This document shows positions 7,463-14,410 of a stretch of DNA of 44,446 nt, one piece after another; position 1 is the stretch's first letter, and each line of letters begins with the position of its first letter. Origin of the DNA: a virus; the IMG/VR virus record IMGVR_UViG_3300035085_000004, positions 1 to 44,446 of that record; one strand, given 5' to 3'. Under the pieces are notes generated by a model, which was not told the origin of the DNA, did not search any database, and saw only the letters and a program-made list of their open reading frames with translations. A program made the position numbers and the translations under genes.

Positions 7463-7627
7463 CTAAGCGCATTGTCGATTCTTCGCCTTTAGTCCACGCC
7501 TGCGAGCGAGATAGACCGCGCGGCGCTCAAGCTGCGCGGTCTTCACGGCCTTGCGCTTTAGCAGCGCGCGCTCCCGCTGCATCCGGCGCTCTTCGGTCCT
7601 GGCCTTCTTGTCACGTCCGGCACTCAT
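7463..7627 (-). CDS. very basic 54-residue protein
   Basis: Reading from ATG 7627: MSAGRDKKARTEERR then a helix of repeated Arg, Lys and Ala to a C-terminal Cys-Ala. About a third of residues are Arg or Lys, so nucleic-acid or acidic-protein binding is plausible. Weak ribosome site; no family recognised. Confidence 0.5.
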   Translation of the reverse strand: MSAGRDKKARTEERRMQRERALLKRKAVKTAQLERRAVYLARRRGLKAKNRQCA

Positions 7628-7691
7628 GCGCTAAACTCCCGTCTGACTGGTTGGTGACACCCGAGGGCCATTGTGCAAGCAGTGGCCCTCA

Positions 7692-7880
7692 TCATTTTCG
7701 GTCCACTGCAGGGACCAGTTCTACTAGTCCCGAGCAGTACCAGTACGTATAACCTCTCTTTTCGACGTGCTCAAGATCGGCGCCTCGCACGTAGCACTCG
7801 TCCGCTATATGCTGCGGCACCGGCTGCATCGAATCTAGTCGCGCGATTTCTACGCCTCTTCGCTTCACGATAATTTCCAT
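7692..7880 (-). CDS. small hypothetical protein
   Basis: 62 residues from ATG 7880 (MEIIVKRRGVEIARL). Predicted short beta strands then a helix with two Cys (CYVRG, YWYCSG). Lies in the leftward early operon. Function unknown. Confidence 0.6.
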   Translation of the reverse strand: MEIIVKRRGVEIARLDSMQPVPQHIADECYVRGADLEHVEKRGYTYWYCSGLVELVPAVDRK

Positions 7881-7902
7881 CTAGTCTCCGTGTTGTCCGC
7901 AC

Positions 7903-8115
7903 TCACACGTTTTCCTTGAGCCAGTCGTATTGCTTCTTGTCGATCGGGATCGCATTGGTCAAGTAGAACTCCTGCTCGTATTGCTGCTGCTCCTTGAACC
8001 ACTCGCTGAGCGTGCCTTTGAACGCTTCGTTCGCATGGGACCAATCTGCGTTCCCGGCGCGGCGCCAGACATAGGCGATGAGCCAATAGTGCGTTTTTAG
8101 AGTAGGTGCGCCCAT
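7903..8115 (-). CDS. small hypothetical protein
   Basis: 70 residues from ATG 8115, whose A is shared with the preceding TAA stop (TAATG), indicating translational coupling. Aromatic-rich N-terminus (HYWLIAYVWRR) and a charged helical C-terminus (EWFKEQQQYEQEF, KKQYDWLKE). No recognisable family. Confidence 0.65.
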   Translation of the reverse strand: MGAPTLKTHYWLIAYVWRRAGNADWSHANEAFKGTLSEWFKEQQQYEQEFYLTNAIPIDKKQYDWLKENV

Positions 8116-8228
8116 TAGATCCTCGCTTTCAACCAACACACGCAATAGCCGAGCACCGCGCCAACGCTGATAAGCCCGACCGTCTTTAACGTGGTTTCGA
8201 AAACCTGCCAGTATTGCTCGCAGCTCAT
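8115..8228 (-). CDS. 37-residue single-TM peptide
   Basis: From ATG 8228, overlapping the stop of the previous gene (ATGA). About ten polar residues, a hydrophobic segment (roughly residues 16-33, VGLISVGAVLGYCVCW) and a short basic tail (LKARI). Topology N-out/C-in is likely. Tight coupling on both sides supports it as a real small membrane protein; role unknown. Confidence 0.55.
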   Translation of the reverse strand: MSCEQYWQVFETTLKTVGLISVGAVLGYCVCWLKARI

Positions 8229-8497
8229 TTCGAATCCCCTGAGTTTGCGGCGAACGGCCCCATGATCTGCTTGCCGTCCTTGTCGAAGTAGTCCACGGTG
8301 CCGAAGTCTCCACCAACGCACTCCGGGCACTGGGTGAGGACAAGCACCGTCCCTGGCGGATCGGTAGGGTCGAGCGCCGCGTCCTTCTCTTTCTTGCACT
8401 TCGGGCACCGCAGCGTAATCCGCGCTGGCGGCTCCCAGTCGTCTGGGATACCGCAAGCCCTGTCCACGGCGCGCTCGATTGGGCTTCTATTCCTCAC
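8225..8497 (-). CDS. zinc-ribbon protein
   Basis: 90 residues from ATG 8497. Two CxxC knuckles (CPKC and CPEC, about 25 residues apart) form a typical zinc ribbon in the centre, followed by an acidic beta-rich tail. The start overlaps the stop of the upstream gene. Could contact DNA, RNA or protein; no family named. Confidence 0.7.
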   Translation of the reverse strand: MRNRSPIERAVDRACGIPDDWEPPARITLRCPKCKKEKDAALDPTDPPGTVLVLTQCPECVGGDFGTVDYFDKDGKQIMGPFAANSGDSK

Positions 8498-8691
8498 GGG
8501 CGTTCCTGCTGAGGTGCGGGACGCTCGTCGAAGCCAATTTCAGTCGCGAACTTCACGAGCGCGTCGTAGACTTCCTGCTCAAGATAAATCGTGGTGTGGG
8601 GTCCATTGCCGTTGTCGAGATAGAGCTTAATGCGGCCGTAGTCCGAGGTCGCATAGACGCTGTCTCCGAGATACACGTTGAGTCGTTCCAT
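8494..8691 (-). CDS. small hypothetical protein
   Basis: 65 residues from ATG 8691, one base after the next-upstream stop. Beta-rich first half (MERLNVYLGDSVYAT, IKLYLDNG) and a helix (VYDALVKFATEIGF). Pro/Gln-rich tail. Overlaps the next gene by 4 bases. Function unknown. Confidence 0.65.
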   Translation of the reverse strand: MERLNVYLGDSVYATSDYGRIKLYLDNGNGPHTTIYLEQEVYDALVKFATEIGFDERPAPQQERP

Positions 8692-8994
8692 CTAGCTCCC
8701 CCTGTTCATAGTGGGCGGCTTGATATAGCGCTGCGCGAAGGCGACGGCCTCCATCGCTATGGAGGCATCGTGGCCATCGTCGTTTTCGAGCTTCTGCCGC
8801 GCGAGCCATTCCAGCGCTTTGCGGCTGACCGCTACTGTTCCTTCTTCCGGTCGCGACGCTTGAGCGCCGTAAGCGACGATGGCGATGCGAGCGATCTCTT
8901 CGCATGCCTTGATGCCGTAGATGCTGCCTTCGCGCCCGAAGTGACGTTGAAGCTCAAAACTGGCGCGGTCCAATGCTTCCTGATCCAAGCTCAT
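8692..8994 (-). CDS. hypothetical helical protein
   Basis: 100 residues from ATG 8994, overlapping the preceding stop. Mostly helical with alternating charged and Ala residues (EALDRASFELQRHFG, ACEEIARIAIVAYG, RKALEWLARQKLEND). No motif or family recognised; part of the coupled early operon. Confidence 0.65.
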   Translation of the reverse strand: MSLDQEALDRASFELQRHFGREGSIYGIKACEEIARIAIVAYGAQASRPEEGTVAVSRKALEWLARQKLENDDGHDASIAMEAVAFAQRYIKPPTMNRGS

Positions 8995-9266
8995 TTCACT
9001 CCTCCGTGATCTCCACTATGACGCCTGTCGTAATCCCGTTGCACGCCCGTGTGTCGGCTCCAGCCGGAATGCTTGCAATCGCGGCATGTGTAGCTATAGA
9101 CGTACTTGGAATTGCCGCGTTGCCCGCTAAAGCCGGTGAACTGATATTTCCTAAGACCGCTCGCATACCAGTTGCTACCCATGTAACGCCCTTTGGTTTT
9201 GCAGCTCGCACAGCGAAATGTGAGAGGCTGTCCAGTCCCTGCGCCTTTGCCACGACCGCCGCCCAT
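8991..9266 (-). CDS. zinc-ribbon protein
   Basis: 91 residues from ATG 9266. Gly-rich N-terminus, then a CASC knuckle and a CRDC knuckle about 39 residues apart with aromatic residues between (NWYASGLRKYQF), and a His-rich basic tail (HSGW, RRHSGDHGG). This resembles the zinc-ribbon domain of nucleic-acid-binding proteins. Role unknown. Confidence 0.68.
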   Translation of the reverse strand: MGGGRGKGAGTGQPLTFRCASCKTKGRYMGSNWYASGLRKYQFTGFSGQRGNSKYVYSYTCRDCKHSGWSRHTGVQRDYDRRHSGDHGGVK

Positions 9267-9293
9267 CTAGCCTCCGTGTATGTCGTAGGTGCG

Positions 9294-9497
9294 CTAACGC
9301 AGCTTCGTTGAGACCTCGGCAAGCTGCTTTTCCAGGGCCGCCCGCTGCTTCAGCAGCCGCGCCTTGTCGCGCTGGCCGTTGCACCACTTCGTCGCCGCGT
9401 GCTTGACCAGCGGCAGGCCGTATTTCCTCGTGGCCGCGTCGAGAGCGGACATCACGGCCTTCGTCTGCTTCTTGTCGAAACCGCTTCTCTTTCCCAT
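9294..9497 (-). CDS. small basic helical protein
   Basis: 67 residues from ATG 9497. Lys/Arg/Ala-rich, with a C-terminal coiled-coil-like helix (LLKQRAALEKQLAEVSTKLR). Could oligomerise or bind nucleic acid. No family recognised. Confidence 0.65.
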   Translation of the reverse strand: MGKRSGFDKKQTKAVMSALDAATRKYGLPLVKHAATKWCNGQRDKARLLKQRAALEKQLAEVSTKLR

Positions 9498-9498
9498 T

Positions 9499-9834
9499 TC
9501 AGACTCCCTTCATTGGTGATGGTGATATGCAGGAAGGCATGCGGTCCACGGCATCGTCGAGAAACGAGCCATCCAGGTCCGACCGCTCCCCGGCCCTCAA
9601 TTCGGCGATGATGTCGCCGTTATACCTGAGCGCGACCACGCACGTCTTGAGCTTGCGGTAGCGCGCGGCGTCCTTGGAATCATCGCCTTGTACGTATTGC
9701 TGACGCTCGTTCAGCAGTTGACGCGCCTCAACGCAAAGCTGCACGAATCGCGGCGTGAACGGATTGGGCGCCCGCATCTCGAAAGCGAGTTTCTCGAAGC
9801 GGTCGATATAGGCGCGCATCTGCTCTAGTGTCAT
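9499..9834 (-). CDS. hypothetical protein
   Basis: 111 residues from ATG 9834, start overlapping the upstream stop. N-terminal helices (MTLEQMRAYIDRFEKLAFEM and CVEARQLLNERQQY) and a middle containing RYRKLKTCVVALRY, a pattern seen in small phage early proteins. Function unknown. Confidence 0.65.
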   Translation of the reverse strand: MTLEQMRAYIDRFEKLAFEMRAPNPFTPRFVQLCVEARQLLNERQQYVQGDDSKDAARYRKLKTCVVALRYNGDIIAELRAGERSDLDGSFLDDAVDRMPSCISPSPMKGV

Positions 9835-10037
9835 TTGGCCTCCGTCGTGGAAGAACGGCGGACATACGAGACGACGCGCCGAAGTCCGAGCTTGCGGAGG
9901 ACATTGGCGCTCGGCGCGTCCTTCTCCCCGACGTACAGCCGATGCAAATAGGCGGGGTCGATCTCGAGCGCGCGACCGGCGGCGCGGAGTCCGCCGTGTT
10001 GTTCGATCAGCTCGTCCAGGCGATCAGCTAGCGTCAT
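9831..10037 (-). CDS. small HTH DNA-binding protein
   Basis: 68 residues from ATG 10037. The run LADRLDELIEQHGGLRAAG / RALEIDPAYLHRLYVGE is a compact helix-turn-helix of the Cro/XRE kind, with the recognition helix near residues 30-42, followed by LRKLGLRRVVSYVRR. Such HTH genes are common inside phage operons of small proteins, where they may autoregulate the operon; some associated with anti-CRISPR genes (Aca) look like this. That link is only an analogy here. Confidence 0.75.
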   Translation of the reverse strand: MTLADRLDELIEQHGGLRAAGRALEIDPAYLHRLYVGEKDAPSANVLRKLGLRRVVSYVRRSSTTEAK

Positions 10038-10039
10038 GT

Positions 10040-10240
10040 CTATCTGCTCGGCGGAATGACGGAATCGAAACGCTCCGCAATTTCCACCGCTTCTTGCCCG
10101 CAAGCGATCGCTACGTGCAGGCGATATTCAAGCGAGCGGGCCAGCGCGATTAGGCGATGATACGGGCTGTCCGGATGCGGCACGCCTATCTTGGCGATGA
10201 TCTCGCCGTGCAGTGCGTCGGTCTCTGGCGTGTCGCTCAT
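10040..10240 (-). CDS. small hypothetical protein
   Basis: 66 residues from ATG 10240 (MSDTPETDA). This type of opening, with a downstream LARSLEYRL helix, recurs in many phage early proteins of unknown role. Helical; two bases separate it from the HTH gene. No function assigned. Confidence 0.7.
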   Translation of the reverse strand: MSDTPETDALHGEIIAKIGVPHPDSPYHRLIALARSLEYRLHVAIACGQEAVEIAERFDSVIPPSR

Positions 10241-10521
10241 TTAGAGGCCCCTCCTGCTGTACCTGCGTTATTCGCCGTTGGTCGGTCGCCTGCTGGCAGC
10301 CCTTTGTAAATCACCATCTCGTCACGAAGCGCAGTCGGCAATCCGCCGGCAGATAGAGAGGTCTCGCCATCGAAGCCGCGCAGGGTATAGCGATCCTGCC
10401 CCCACGCAAAGATGATCGTCGGCCGCCGAAACAGCGCCTTGATGCGCCACCACAGGCTCGGCTTGATGATGACGCTCGACCACTTCGATTCGTCGAACGG
10501 ATCGGCCCATTCTCGTTTCAT
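10237..10521 (-). CDS. hypothetical protein
   Basis: 94 residues from ATG 10521. Basic, aromatic N-terminal half (WWRIKALFRRPTIIFAWGQ), then a beta-rich section (YTLRGFDGETSLSAGG) and a flexible Ala/Gly tail. Overlaps the next gene. The hydrophobic patch is too short and charged for a confident TM segment. Confidence 0.65.
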   Translation of the reverse strand: MKREWADPFDESKWSSVIIKPSLWWRIKALFRRPTIIFAWGQDRYTLRGFDGETSLSAGGLPTALRDEMVIYKGLPAGDRPTANNAGTAGGASK

Positions 10522-10548
10522 CTGCCCTCCGTACCGTCGTATCGTCGG

Positions 10549-10755
10549 TTAGTCGATCTCGCCCAACTCGCGGAGCAGGGCAGTGTTCCGACAATAGATG
10601 CACTTCCCACACTCCTTCCCGGAGTTGTAATTCGGGGATTGCGGTGCCAACGCTTGACAGCCGCCGGGTGTGGATTTCTTCAGCGCGTCCACAAGCTTCG
10701 GGTATGCCTTTGCCCGCTGTCCATCCACGAGCGCCCTTCCCGCTGATTTAGCCAT
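10549..10755 (-). CDS. small Cys-cluster protein
   Basis: 68 residues from ATG 10755, overlapping the end of the previous gene by 8 bases. Basic first half, then a Cys cluster CGKCIYC (C-x2-C-x2-C) with one more Cys upstream, which could bind zinc or an Fe-S cluster. Alternative longer start exists but lacks coupling. Function unknown. Confidence 0.65.
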   Translation of the reverse strand: MAKSAGRALVDGQRAKAYPKLVDALKKSTPGGCQALAPQSPNYNSGKECGKCIYCRNTALLRELGEID

Positions 10756-11794
10756 TGCGGTCTCCTTCGGAAGTGAGTTTTGCGGACGATGTTGCTGGTT
10801 CGCCGGCATCGAAGGCTGCGAGCGTGTCCGAAAGCTCTGAGGCCACCAGCGCCGCGTCCTGCCTGACTTGCCGACCGTTTCCCGGGTCGGTCGAACTTGC
10901 GCCCAGCCCGGCGATGCGCTTCTCGATCAAGGCGCGCAGGCGTGTGTATTCGCTCTGCCGTTCGTGGGATGCCGACGCCTCTTCCAGCGCCCATCGCTCG
11001 ATTATCTCCAGCGCCTTGTCGGTCGCGTCGCAGCCGGGCAGCGCGATGCCGCGCTTCTTCAGCGCATCGAACAGGCGTCCGTACACGCGGTCCGCGACGG
11101 CCTCCAGGTCCTCCCGAAGCTGGCCGGTATCGGGGTCACGCGCAGGTTTGGAGGATAGGTGCGCTGGCGCTGGCGCCGACCATTCGCAGGCGGCGTCCAT
11201 ATCGCGGATCAGCGCCTCGAACGTCGAGCCAGGGATCACATCGTTGCCGATGTGCCGGCGTAGGAAGACCCAGGCGCTTCGGATATTGCCGTCTGCCTCG
11301 CAGAGCGCGAGGTAATCGGCCTTCGTCGGCCACGCGTCACGCTCCTGTTCAGCCATGCGCTGCCAGTAGCATTCCGGGTGCGCGAAGCTGCCGCCGTCCT
11401 TCATGGTCCCATCGCCTGTGCCGATGAACGATCCGACGATCGGGACTCCACATATGCTGCACGGGTTCGGCACGCTCGGGCGTTCGGCAGAGGGTGGCGC
11501 TAGTTCAGCGTCATATTCGCGATCAGCAAGTTGCCCAGCAAAGGTGTCCCGCTCCTCCGTCATCTCGGCCAGCTCGCGTTCAAGCTTAAACACGCGCTCG
11601 GCCGCTATCAGCGGATCGCGCAGCGCCTCCATCAGATCGTTGATGCGATGGTATTCGACCGCGCACGGATGCGTCTTAGGCTGAAAATATCCGGCCCCCG
11701 AATAGCCGCACAGATAGCACGGTGCCGTCGCAAATCGAGTCGTGTCGATCACGCCTCGGTTCTTATCGGACTGCGACTGTTCGCCGTTGCTCAT
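10748..11794 (-). CDS. large early hypothetical protein with two Cys clusters
   Basis: 348 residues from ATG 11794, the largest unknown in the leftward operon. It has a CYLCG knuckle near residue 26, a helical stretch (about residues 50-90, heptad-like), a CSICG knuckle with a following HPEC near residues 112-141, and a long helical C-terminal half. The Cys/His sets fit two small zinc modules. Such mosaic proteins of phage early regions have no assigned role. Overlaps its upstream neighbour by 4 bases. Confidence 0.7.
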   Translation of the reverse strand: MSNGEQSQSDKNRGVIDTTRFATAPCYLCGYSGAGYFQPKTHPCAVEYHRINDLMEALRDPLIAAERVFKLERELAEMTEERDTFAGQLADREYDAELAPPSAERPSVPNPCSICGVPIVGSFIGTGDGTMKDGGSFAHPECYWQRMAEQERDAWPTKADYLALCEADGNIRSAWVFLRRHIGNDVIPGSTFEALIRDMDAACEWSAPAPAHLSSKPARDPDTGQLREDLEAVADRVYGRLFDALKKRGIALPGCDATDKALEIIERWALEEASASHERQSEYTRLRALIEKRIAGLGASSTDPGNGRQVRQDAALVASELSDTLAAFDAGEPATSSAKLTSEGDRNG

Positions 11795-12147
11795 TTGATG
11801 TTCCCGAGGTCGCGCGCCAGATCAGGCACGGGTTTGTTGCGATAAAGAACGGAGCGCACATCCGACATCCAGGCCGCGATGGGATCGTTGCTGTCCGGGT
11901 TCTGCTCCGTGACGCGCAGGCTCGGGATCGCCATGAGGTTCATCTTGTACATGCGATCCACGAGGTTGGTGAGCAGCTTGACCATGCCCGGGTCCTCGCG
12001 CGTGCTCGTCTCCGACACGAGCGCGTTTGCGATGTAGCGCAAATCCTTCGGGGTCAGGTACACCCTGCCATGATCTTCTGCACAGCGGCGCAGATAGTCG
12101 GCCAAGCGCGACCGGATCTGTGCGTCCGATGGGGTACGATCACTCAT
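11791..12147 (-). CDS. hypothetical helical protein
   Basis: 118 residues from ATG 12147, chosen for its ATGA overlap with the upstream stop. Helical: IRSRLADYLRRCAED, KDLRYIANALV and MVKLLTNLVDRMYKMN. Part of the coupled operon. No family recognised. Confidence 0.65.
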   Translation of the reverse strand: MSDRTPSDAQIRSRLADYLRRCAEDHGRVYLTPKDLRYIANALVSETSTREDPGMVKLLTNLVDRMYKMNLMAIPSLRVTEQNPDSNDPIAAWMSDVRSVLYRNKPVPDLARDLGNIK

Positions 12148-12320
12148 GACGGCAGCCACCGCTTGAGGCCGAGCTTCTTTGCGATCTTGTGATGCTGGCG
12201 GCACAGAATGCCGATCTTCCGGTAGCGCCCGCACTGCGCCATGCTGCCGTCCTTGAGCGTAATGTCAGCCATGCAGCGCTTACCGTAGGGCGCATCCACA
12301 AAGGTCCGTTTCTTCTTCAC
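12144..12320 (-). CDS. small Cys/His protein
   Basis: 58 residues from GTG 12320 (GTGA overlap with the upstream stop) to TGA 12144. Contains three Cys and a paired His (RCMAD, QCGRY, LCRQHHK) in a basic background, a likely single zinc site. The N-terminal two thirds is beta-like, the end a basic helix. Function unknown. Confidence 0.6.
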   Translation of the reverse strand: MKKKRTFVDAPYGKRCMADITLKDGSMAQCGRYRKIGILCRQHHKIAKKLGLKRWLPS

Positions 12321-12517
12321 GATGGGCTCCTCGATGAAGTACGATCACGCTCTTTCAGCATCGCGTCCGCCACGAAGTAAGCGTAGGCTGCAGCTTTCTC
12401 GAACATCTTGCCCAGCATGGGCGCGGGCGCGCCCGGAGCCGTCTGATCGGCGGCCACTCGGATGCATTCAACGAGCGCCGCCGCAGCGAAGTGGTCGCGC
12501 AAGGACATGGCGTCCAT
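12317..12517 (-). CDS. small hypothetical protein
   Basis: 66 residues from ATG 12517, whose A is shared with the TAA of the preceding gene. Ala-rich helices (FAAAALVECIRVAAD, FEKAAAYAYFVADAMLKE). A coupled early gene of unknown role. Confidence 0.6.
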   Translation of the reverse strand: MDAMSLRDHFAAAALVECIRVAADQTAPGAPAPMLGKMFEKAAAYAYFVADAMLKERDRTSSRSPS

Positions 12518-12696
12518 TAGTACGCCCCGCCCAAGCCGACTAGTTGGACTTCGAGGCTGCAAATCTCGGCCCAGTCGGCGCCGGATTCGGCCTTCATCAT
12601 CCTGGCCTTTATCTCGGCCTTAAGTTCCTCGATCCTCTTGGCGATGGCCCGCTTCGCTTGCTGCCTTGCTTCTTCGACCTTGTAGTGCCTTTTCAT
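12517..12696 (-). CDS. small coiled-coil protein, first gene after an internal promoter
   Basis: 59 residues from ATG 12696, chosen because AAGGAGG lies 5 bases upstream. Highly charged helix (EEARQQAKRAIAKRIEELKAEIKARMMKAE) likely forming a coiled coil. It is the first gene leftward of the divergent promoter at 12716-12776, so this part of the operon can be transcribed apart from the main early-left promoter. Role unknown. Confidence 0.7.
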   Translation of the reverse strand: MKRHYKVEEARQQAKRAIAKRIEELKAEIKARMMKAESGADWAEICSLEVQLVGLGGAY

Positions 12697-12715
12697 GGGG
12701 GCCTCCTTGTTTAAC

Positions 12716-12776
12716 TGTGTAGACATTAAATCATGTCCAAGGAGAGATTGCAATGATTATTTGTGTAGACTACAAT
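12716..12776. promoter_or_regulatory. divergent promoter pair sharing one palindromic -35, with two repeats
   Basis: TTGCAA at 12748-12753 is its own reverse complement. Rightward it is followed, after exactly 17 bases, by TACAAT (12771-12776). Leftward it is followed, after exactly 17 bases, by TTTAAT (12725-12730 on the minus strand). The 9-mer TGTGTAGAC occurs at 12716-12724 and 12762-12770, next to each -10 box; the right copy belongs to a palindrome TGTAGACTACA (12764-12774). The RHH protein at 12784 is the obvious candidate to bind these repeats. Confidence 0.72.
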
Positions 12777-12783
12777 TCGGATC

Positions 12784-12960
12784 ATGAATGCACAGAAACG
12801 GGGCAGGGGGCGGCCTCCTGTCGAAGGTCCGACAGCGGAGGAGCAGATCCATATCCGCGTCAGGAAGGACGACAAGGCCAGATACGAGCGCAAGGCGGCC
12901 GGCGTAGGGCAAACCCTGTCCGCCTGGATCAAGAAGGTGCTCGACCGCGCGAGTAGGTAA
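12784..12960 (+). CDS. ribbon-helix-helix (Arc/MobC-like) regulator
   Basis: 58 residues from ATG 12784 on the plus strand, against the direction of the surrounding operon. Basic flexible N-terminus (MNAQKRGRGRPP), a strand EQIHIRVRKDDKARYERKA, and GQTLSAWIKKVLDRA: the beta-alpha-alpha pattern of RHH repressors. The ATG lies only 7 bases beyond a TACAAT -10 box, so the mRNA is probably leaderless. It likely represses both divergent promoters. Whether it also governs anything else cannot be seen. Confidence 0.72.
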   Translation: MNAQKRGRGRPPVEGPTAEEQIHIRVRKDDKARYERKAAGVGQTLSAWIKKVLDRASR

Positions 12961-12969
12961 TTCACGCTA

Positions 12970-13164
12970 TTAGCCGCTTGTGGCAGTGGTACGCGCTTTC
13001 AGCTTCATTCCACGGATGCGCCTGGCGCTTCTGTCGAGCACCCGGGAGGGATCGACCGGGTCGATCCAGACCTCGGACTCGCGGTCCTCGTCCAGGTCGC
13101 GAGCGGCTTTTTCGAGCGCGGCATTCCACGCCTCGATCTGCTCCTGCGTATAGCTGTCACGCAC
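12970..13164 (-). CDS. small hypothetical protein
   Basis: 64 residues from GTG 13164, overlapping the upstream gene by 8 bases. N-terminal charged helix (YTQEQIEAWNAALEKAARDLDED) and a basic C-terminus (RSARRIRGMKLKARTT). It converges on the RHH gene, stop to stop. Unknown function. Confidence 0.6.
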   Translation of the reverse strand: MRDSYTQEQIEAWNAALEKAARDLDEDRESEVWIDPVDPSRVLDRSARRIRGMKLKARTTATSG

Positions 13165-13363
13165 GCTGTTTCCCCTTGGGGTCCTTGGCGAGTCGTAGCG
13201 TCGCGCAGGCGGTCTCAAGCGTCATGGCGCGCCTAACGTCCGAGACTGTCCTGTCGTCCTTGAAGATGAAGCCGCCGCCAGCGTCGGCGAGCTTCATCGC
13301 GGCGTTGATGACTCGCCGCTCTAGGCGAGCAATACGCTGCGTGTCCGTGCAACTTGCGCTCAT
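13157..13363 (-). CDS. small hypothetical protein
   Basis: 68 residues from ATG 13363, overlapping the upstream stop by 4 bases. Helical, with a central GGGFIFKDDRTVSDVRRAM. Part of the coupled early-left run; no family recognised. Confidence 0.6.
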   Translation of the reverse strand: MSASCTDTQRIARLERRVINAAMKLADAGGGFIFKDDRTVSDVRRAMTLETACATLRLAKDPKGKQRA

Positions 13364-13557
13364 CTGAGTCCCAGCCTCTTGAGGTAGTGGTAGCAGGTTC
13401 GTGTATGCGACGCCTTCTCTTCCTGCGCCGTGAGCTTGTCGCCTGTAAGGGCGCTCCAAGGGCAATAGCGGCAGGTCAGAATCCACACTCCGCCCTGCGC
13501 TCTGGACCTGCTCTTGCGCATTTCCACCGGTAGTTTCAGCTTCGCCGTATCAGTCAC
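13360..13557 (-). CDS. small zinc-finger-like protein
   Basis: 65 residues from GTG 13557 (GTGA overlap). Basic N-terminus, then CRYC and, 18 residues on, HTRTCYHYLKR: a Cys2-His/Cys arrangement suggesting one zinc finger. A longer reading frame upstream lies over the neighbouring nuclease gene and is not supported. Possibly nucleic-acid binding. Confidence 0.58.
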   Translation of the reverse strand: MTDTAKLKLPVEMRKSRSRAQGGVWILTCRYCPWSALTGDKLTAQEEKASHTRTCYHYLKRLGLR

Positions 13558-13865
13558 GCGGCGATGCTTCGCATTGCATACTTCGCTAGATCCTCGTTCA
13601 CCCATACGAGGAGCCCGTATTCGCTCTCGCCCGGGACCCGGAACAGCTTGCAGAAACGCTCCGTCCCCATGCCGTGAAATCCCGAGCCGGTGCGGTGCTC
13701 GTCGTGGTGCTCGGGACAGAGACCGGCCACGCTGAAATCTGAGCGCACCCCGGAGCCTTCTGCGACGTGGTGAATCTCGGCAGGCGAGTAGCAACCATGC
13801 AGCCGGCGGCAAACGACGCAGCCGATTGAGGCAACACGTTCCATATGGCGCTTGGCGGGGCTCAT
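13554..13865 (-). CDS. ref: Ref-like HNH nuclease (recombination enhancement)
   Basis: 103 residues from ATG 13865, ATGA-coupled to ninB. It has MERVASIGCVVCRR, AEIHHVAEG, then LCPEHHDEH and GFHGMGTERFCK: a zinc-bound HNH-type core as in P1 Ref and its short phage relatives, which cut DNA in RecA-formed displacement loops. It sits beside NinB and Erf, consistent with a role in phage recombination. The family call is from motif memory, so moderate. Confidence 0.72.
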   Translation of the reverse strand: MSPAKRHMERVASIGCVVCRRLHGCYSPAEIHHVAEGSGVRSDFSVAGLCPEHHDEHRTGSGFHGMGTERFCKLFRVPGESEYGLLVWVNEDLAKYAMRSIAA

Positions 13866-14266
13866 GCAGCCCTCCGGTATTCCGCGTAAATGTTCTTCGC
13901 CGGCTCTGACCATTTCACGCCTTTCTCGGACCCGAAGGCATACATCAGCTCGATCAGGTCGGAGAACATGCGCTTGCCCATCGTGGACGTATGCTGACCG
14001 CAGACCACGAAACCGCCGTCCAGGCCGGGGACAACCTTCGCCTTTACGAGCGCAGCGGTGAAAACGTCCTTCCATTCGTGATCCTGAAGTCTTTGCCCGT
14101 ACCAGATCACTTGCTTAGCGATATCGTTCAGCATGGGCCAGAGCTTGGAATTCTGGTCCAAGGTGCGGGTGGGCTCGTCCACGCGGACCACGTAGCCTTC
14201 AGGCGCGGACTTCACAGCCTCGATAGCGATGGGGCGGCTTATTGGGTTCAGCTTGTAGATATCCAT
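13862..14266 (-). CDS. ninB: NinB / Orf-family recombination mediator
   Basis: 134 residues from ATG 14266. The segment RTLDQNSKLWPMLNDIAKQ, the WYGQ and EWKDVFTAALVKAKVVPGLDGGFVV patterns, then LIELMYAFGSEKGVKWS are characteristic of NinB (lambda Orf), which loads annealing proteins by displacing SSB. Length matches the family (about 140). It follows Erf in the operon with a 47-residue gene between. Good confidence. Confidence 0.9.
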   Translation of the reverse strand: MDIYKLNPISRPIAIEAVKSAPEGYVVRVDEPTRTLDQNSKLWPMLNDIAKQVIWYGQRLQDHEWKDVFTAALVKAKVVPGLDGGFVVCGQHTSTMGKRMFSDLIELMYAFGSEKGVKWSEPAKNIYAEYRRAA

Positions 14267-14410
14267 TTAGTGCCGCCCGTTCTTCTTGCGCCATTCGCGC
14301 TTCTTCTGCGCGTCATACTCTCGCTTCATGCGCTTTGCTTCTTCCTCGGCGCGGGAAGTCCACTTCGGCATCTTGCCGGCGAGCTTCAGCAGGGGAGTGA
14401 AGGGGCTCAT
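14267..14410 (-). CDS. small basic helical protein between erf and ninB
   Basis: 47 residues from ATG 14410 (ATGA overlap with the erf stop) to TAA 14267. Highly charged helix in the second half (RAEEEAKRMKREYDAQKKREWRKK). The stop abuts the ninB start. Tight coupling supports expression; role unknown, perhaps an accessory to the recombination genes. Confidence 0.6.
   Translation of the reverse strand: MSPFTPLLKLAGKMPKWTSRAEEEAKRMKREYDAQKKREWRKKNGRH

Noticed and set aside
10755-11845. Long plus-strand frames opposite the early-left genes
   Set aside because: They mirror the minus-strand genes, have Arg/Ser/Pro-rich shadow composition, and no ribosome sites; the minus-strand frames are coupled start-to-stop.
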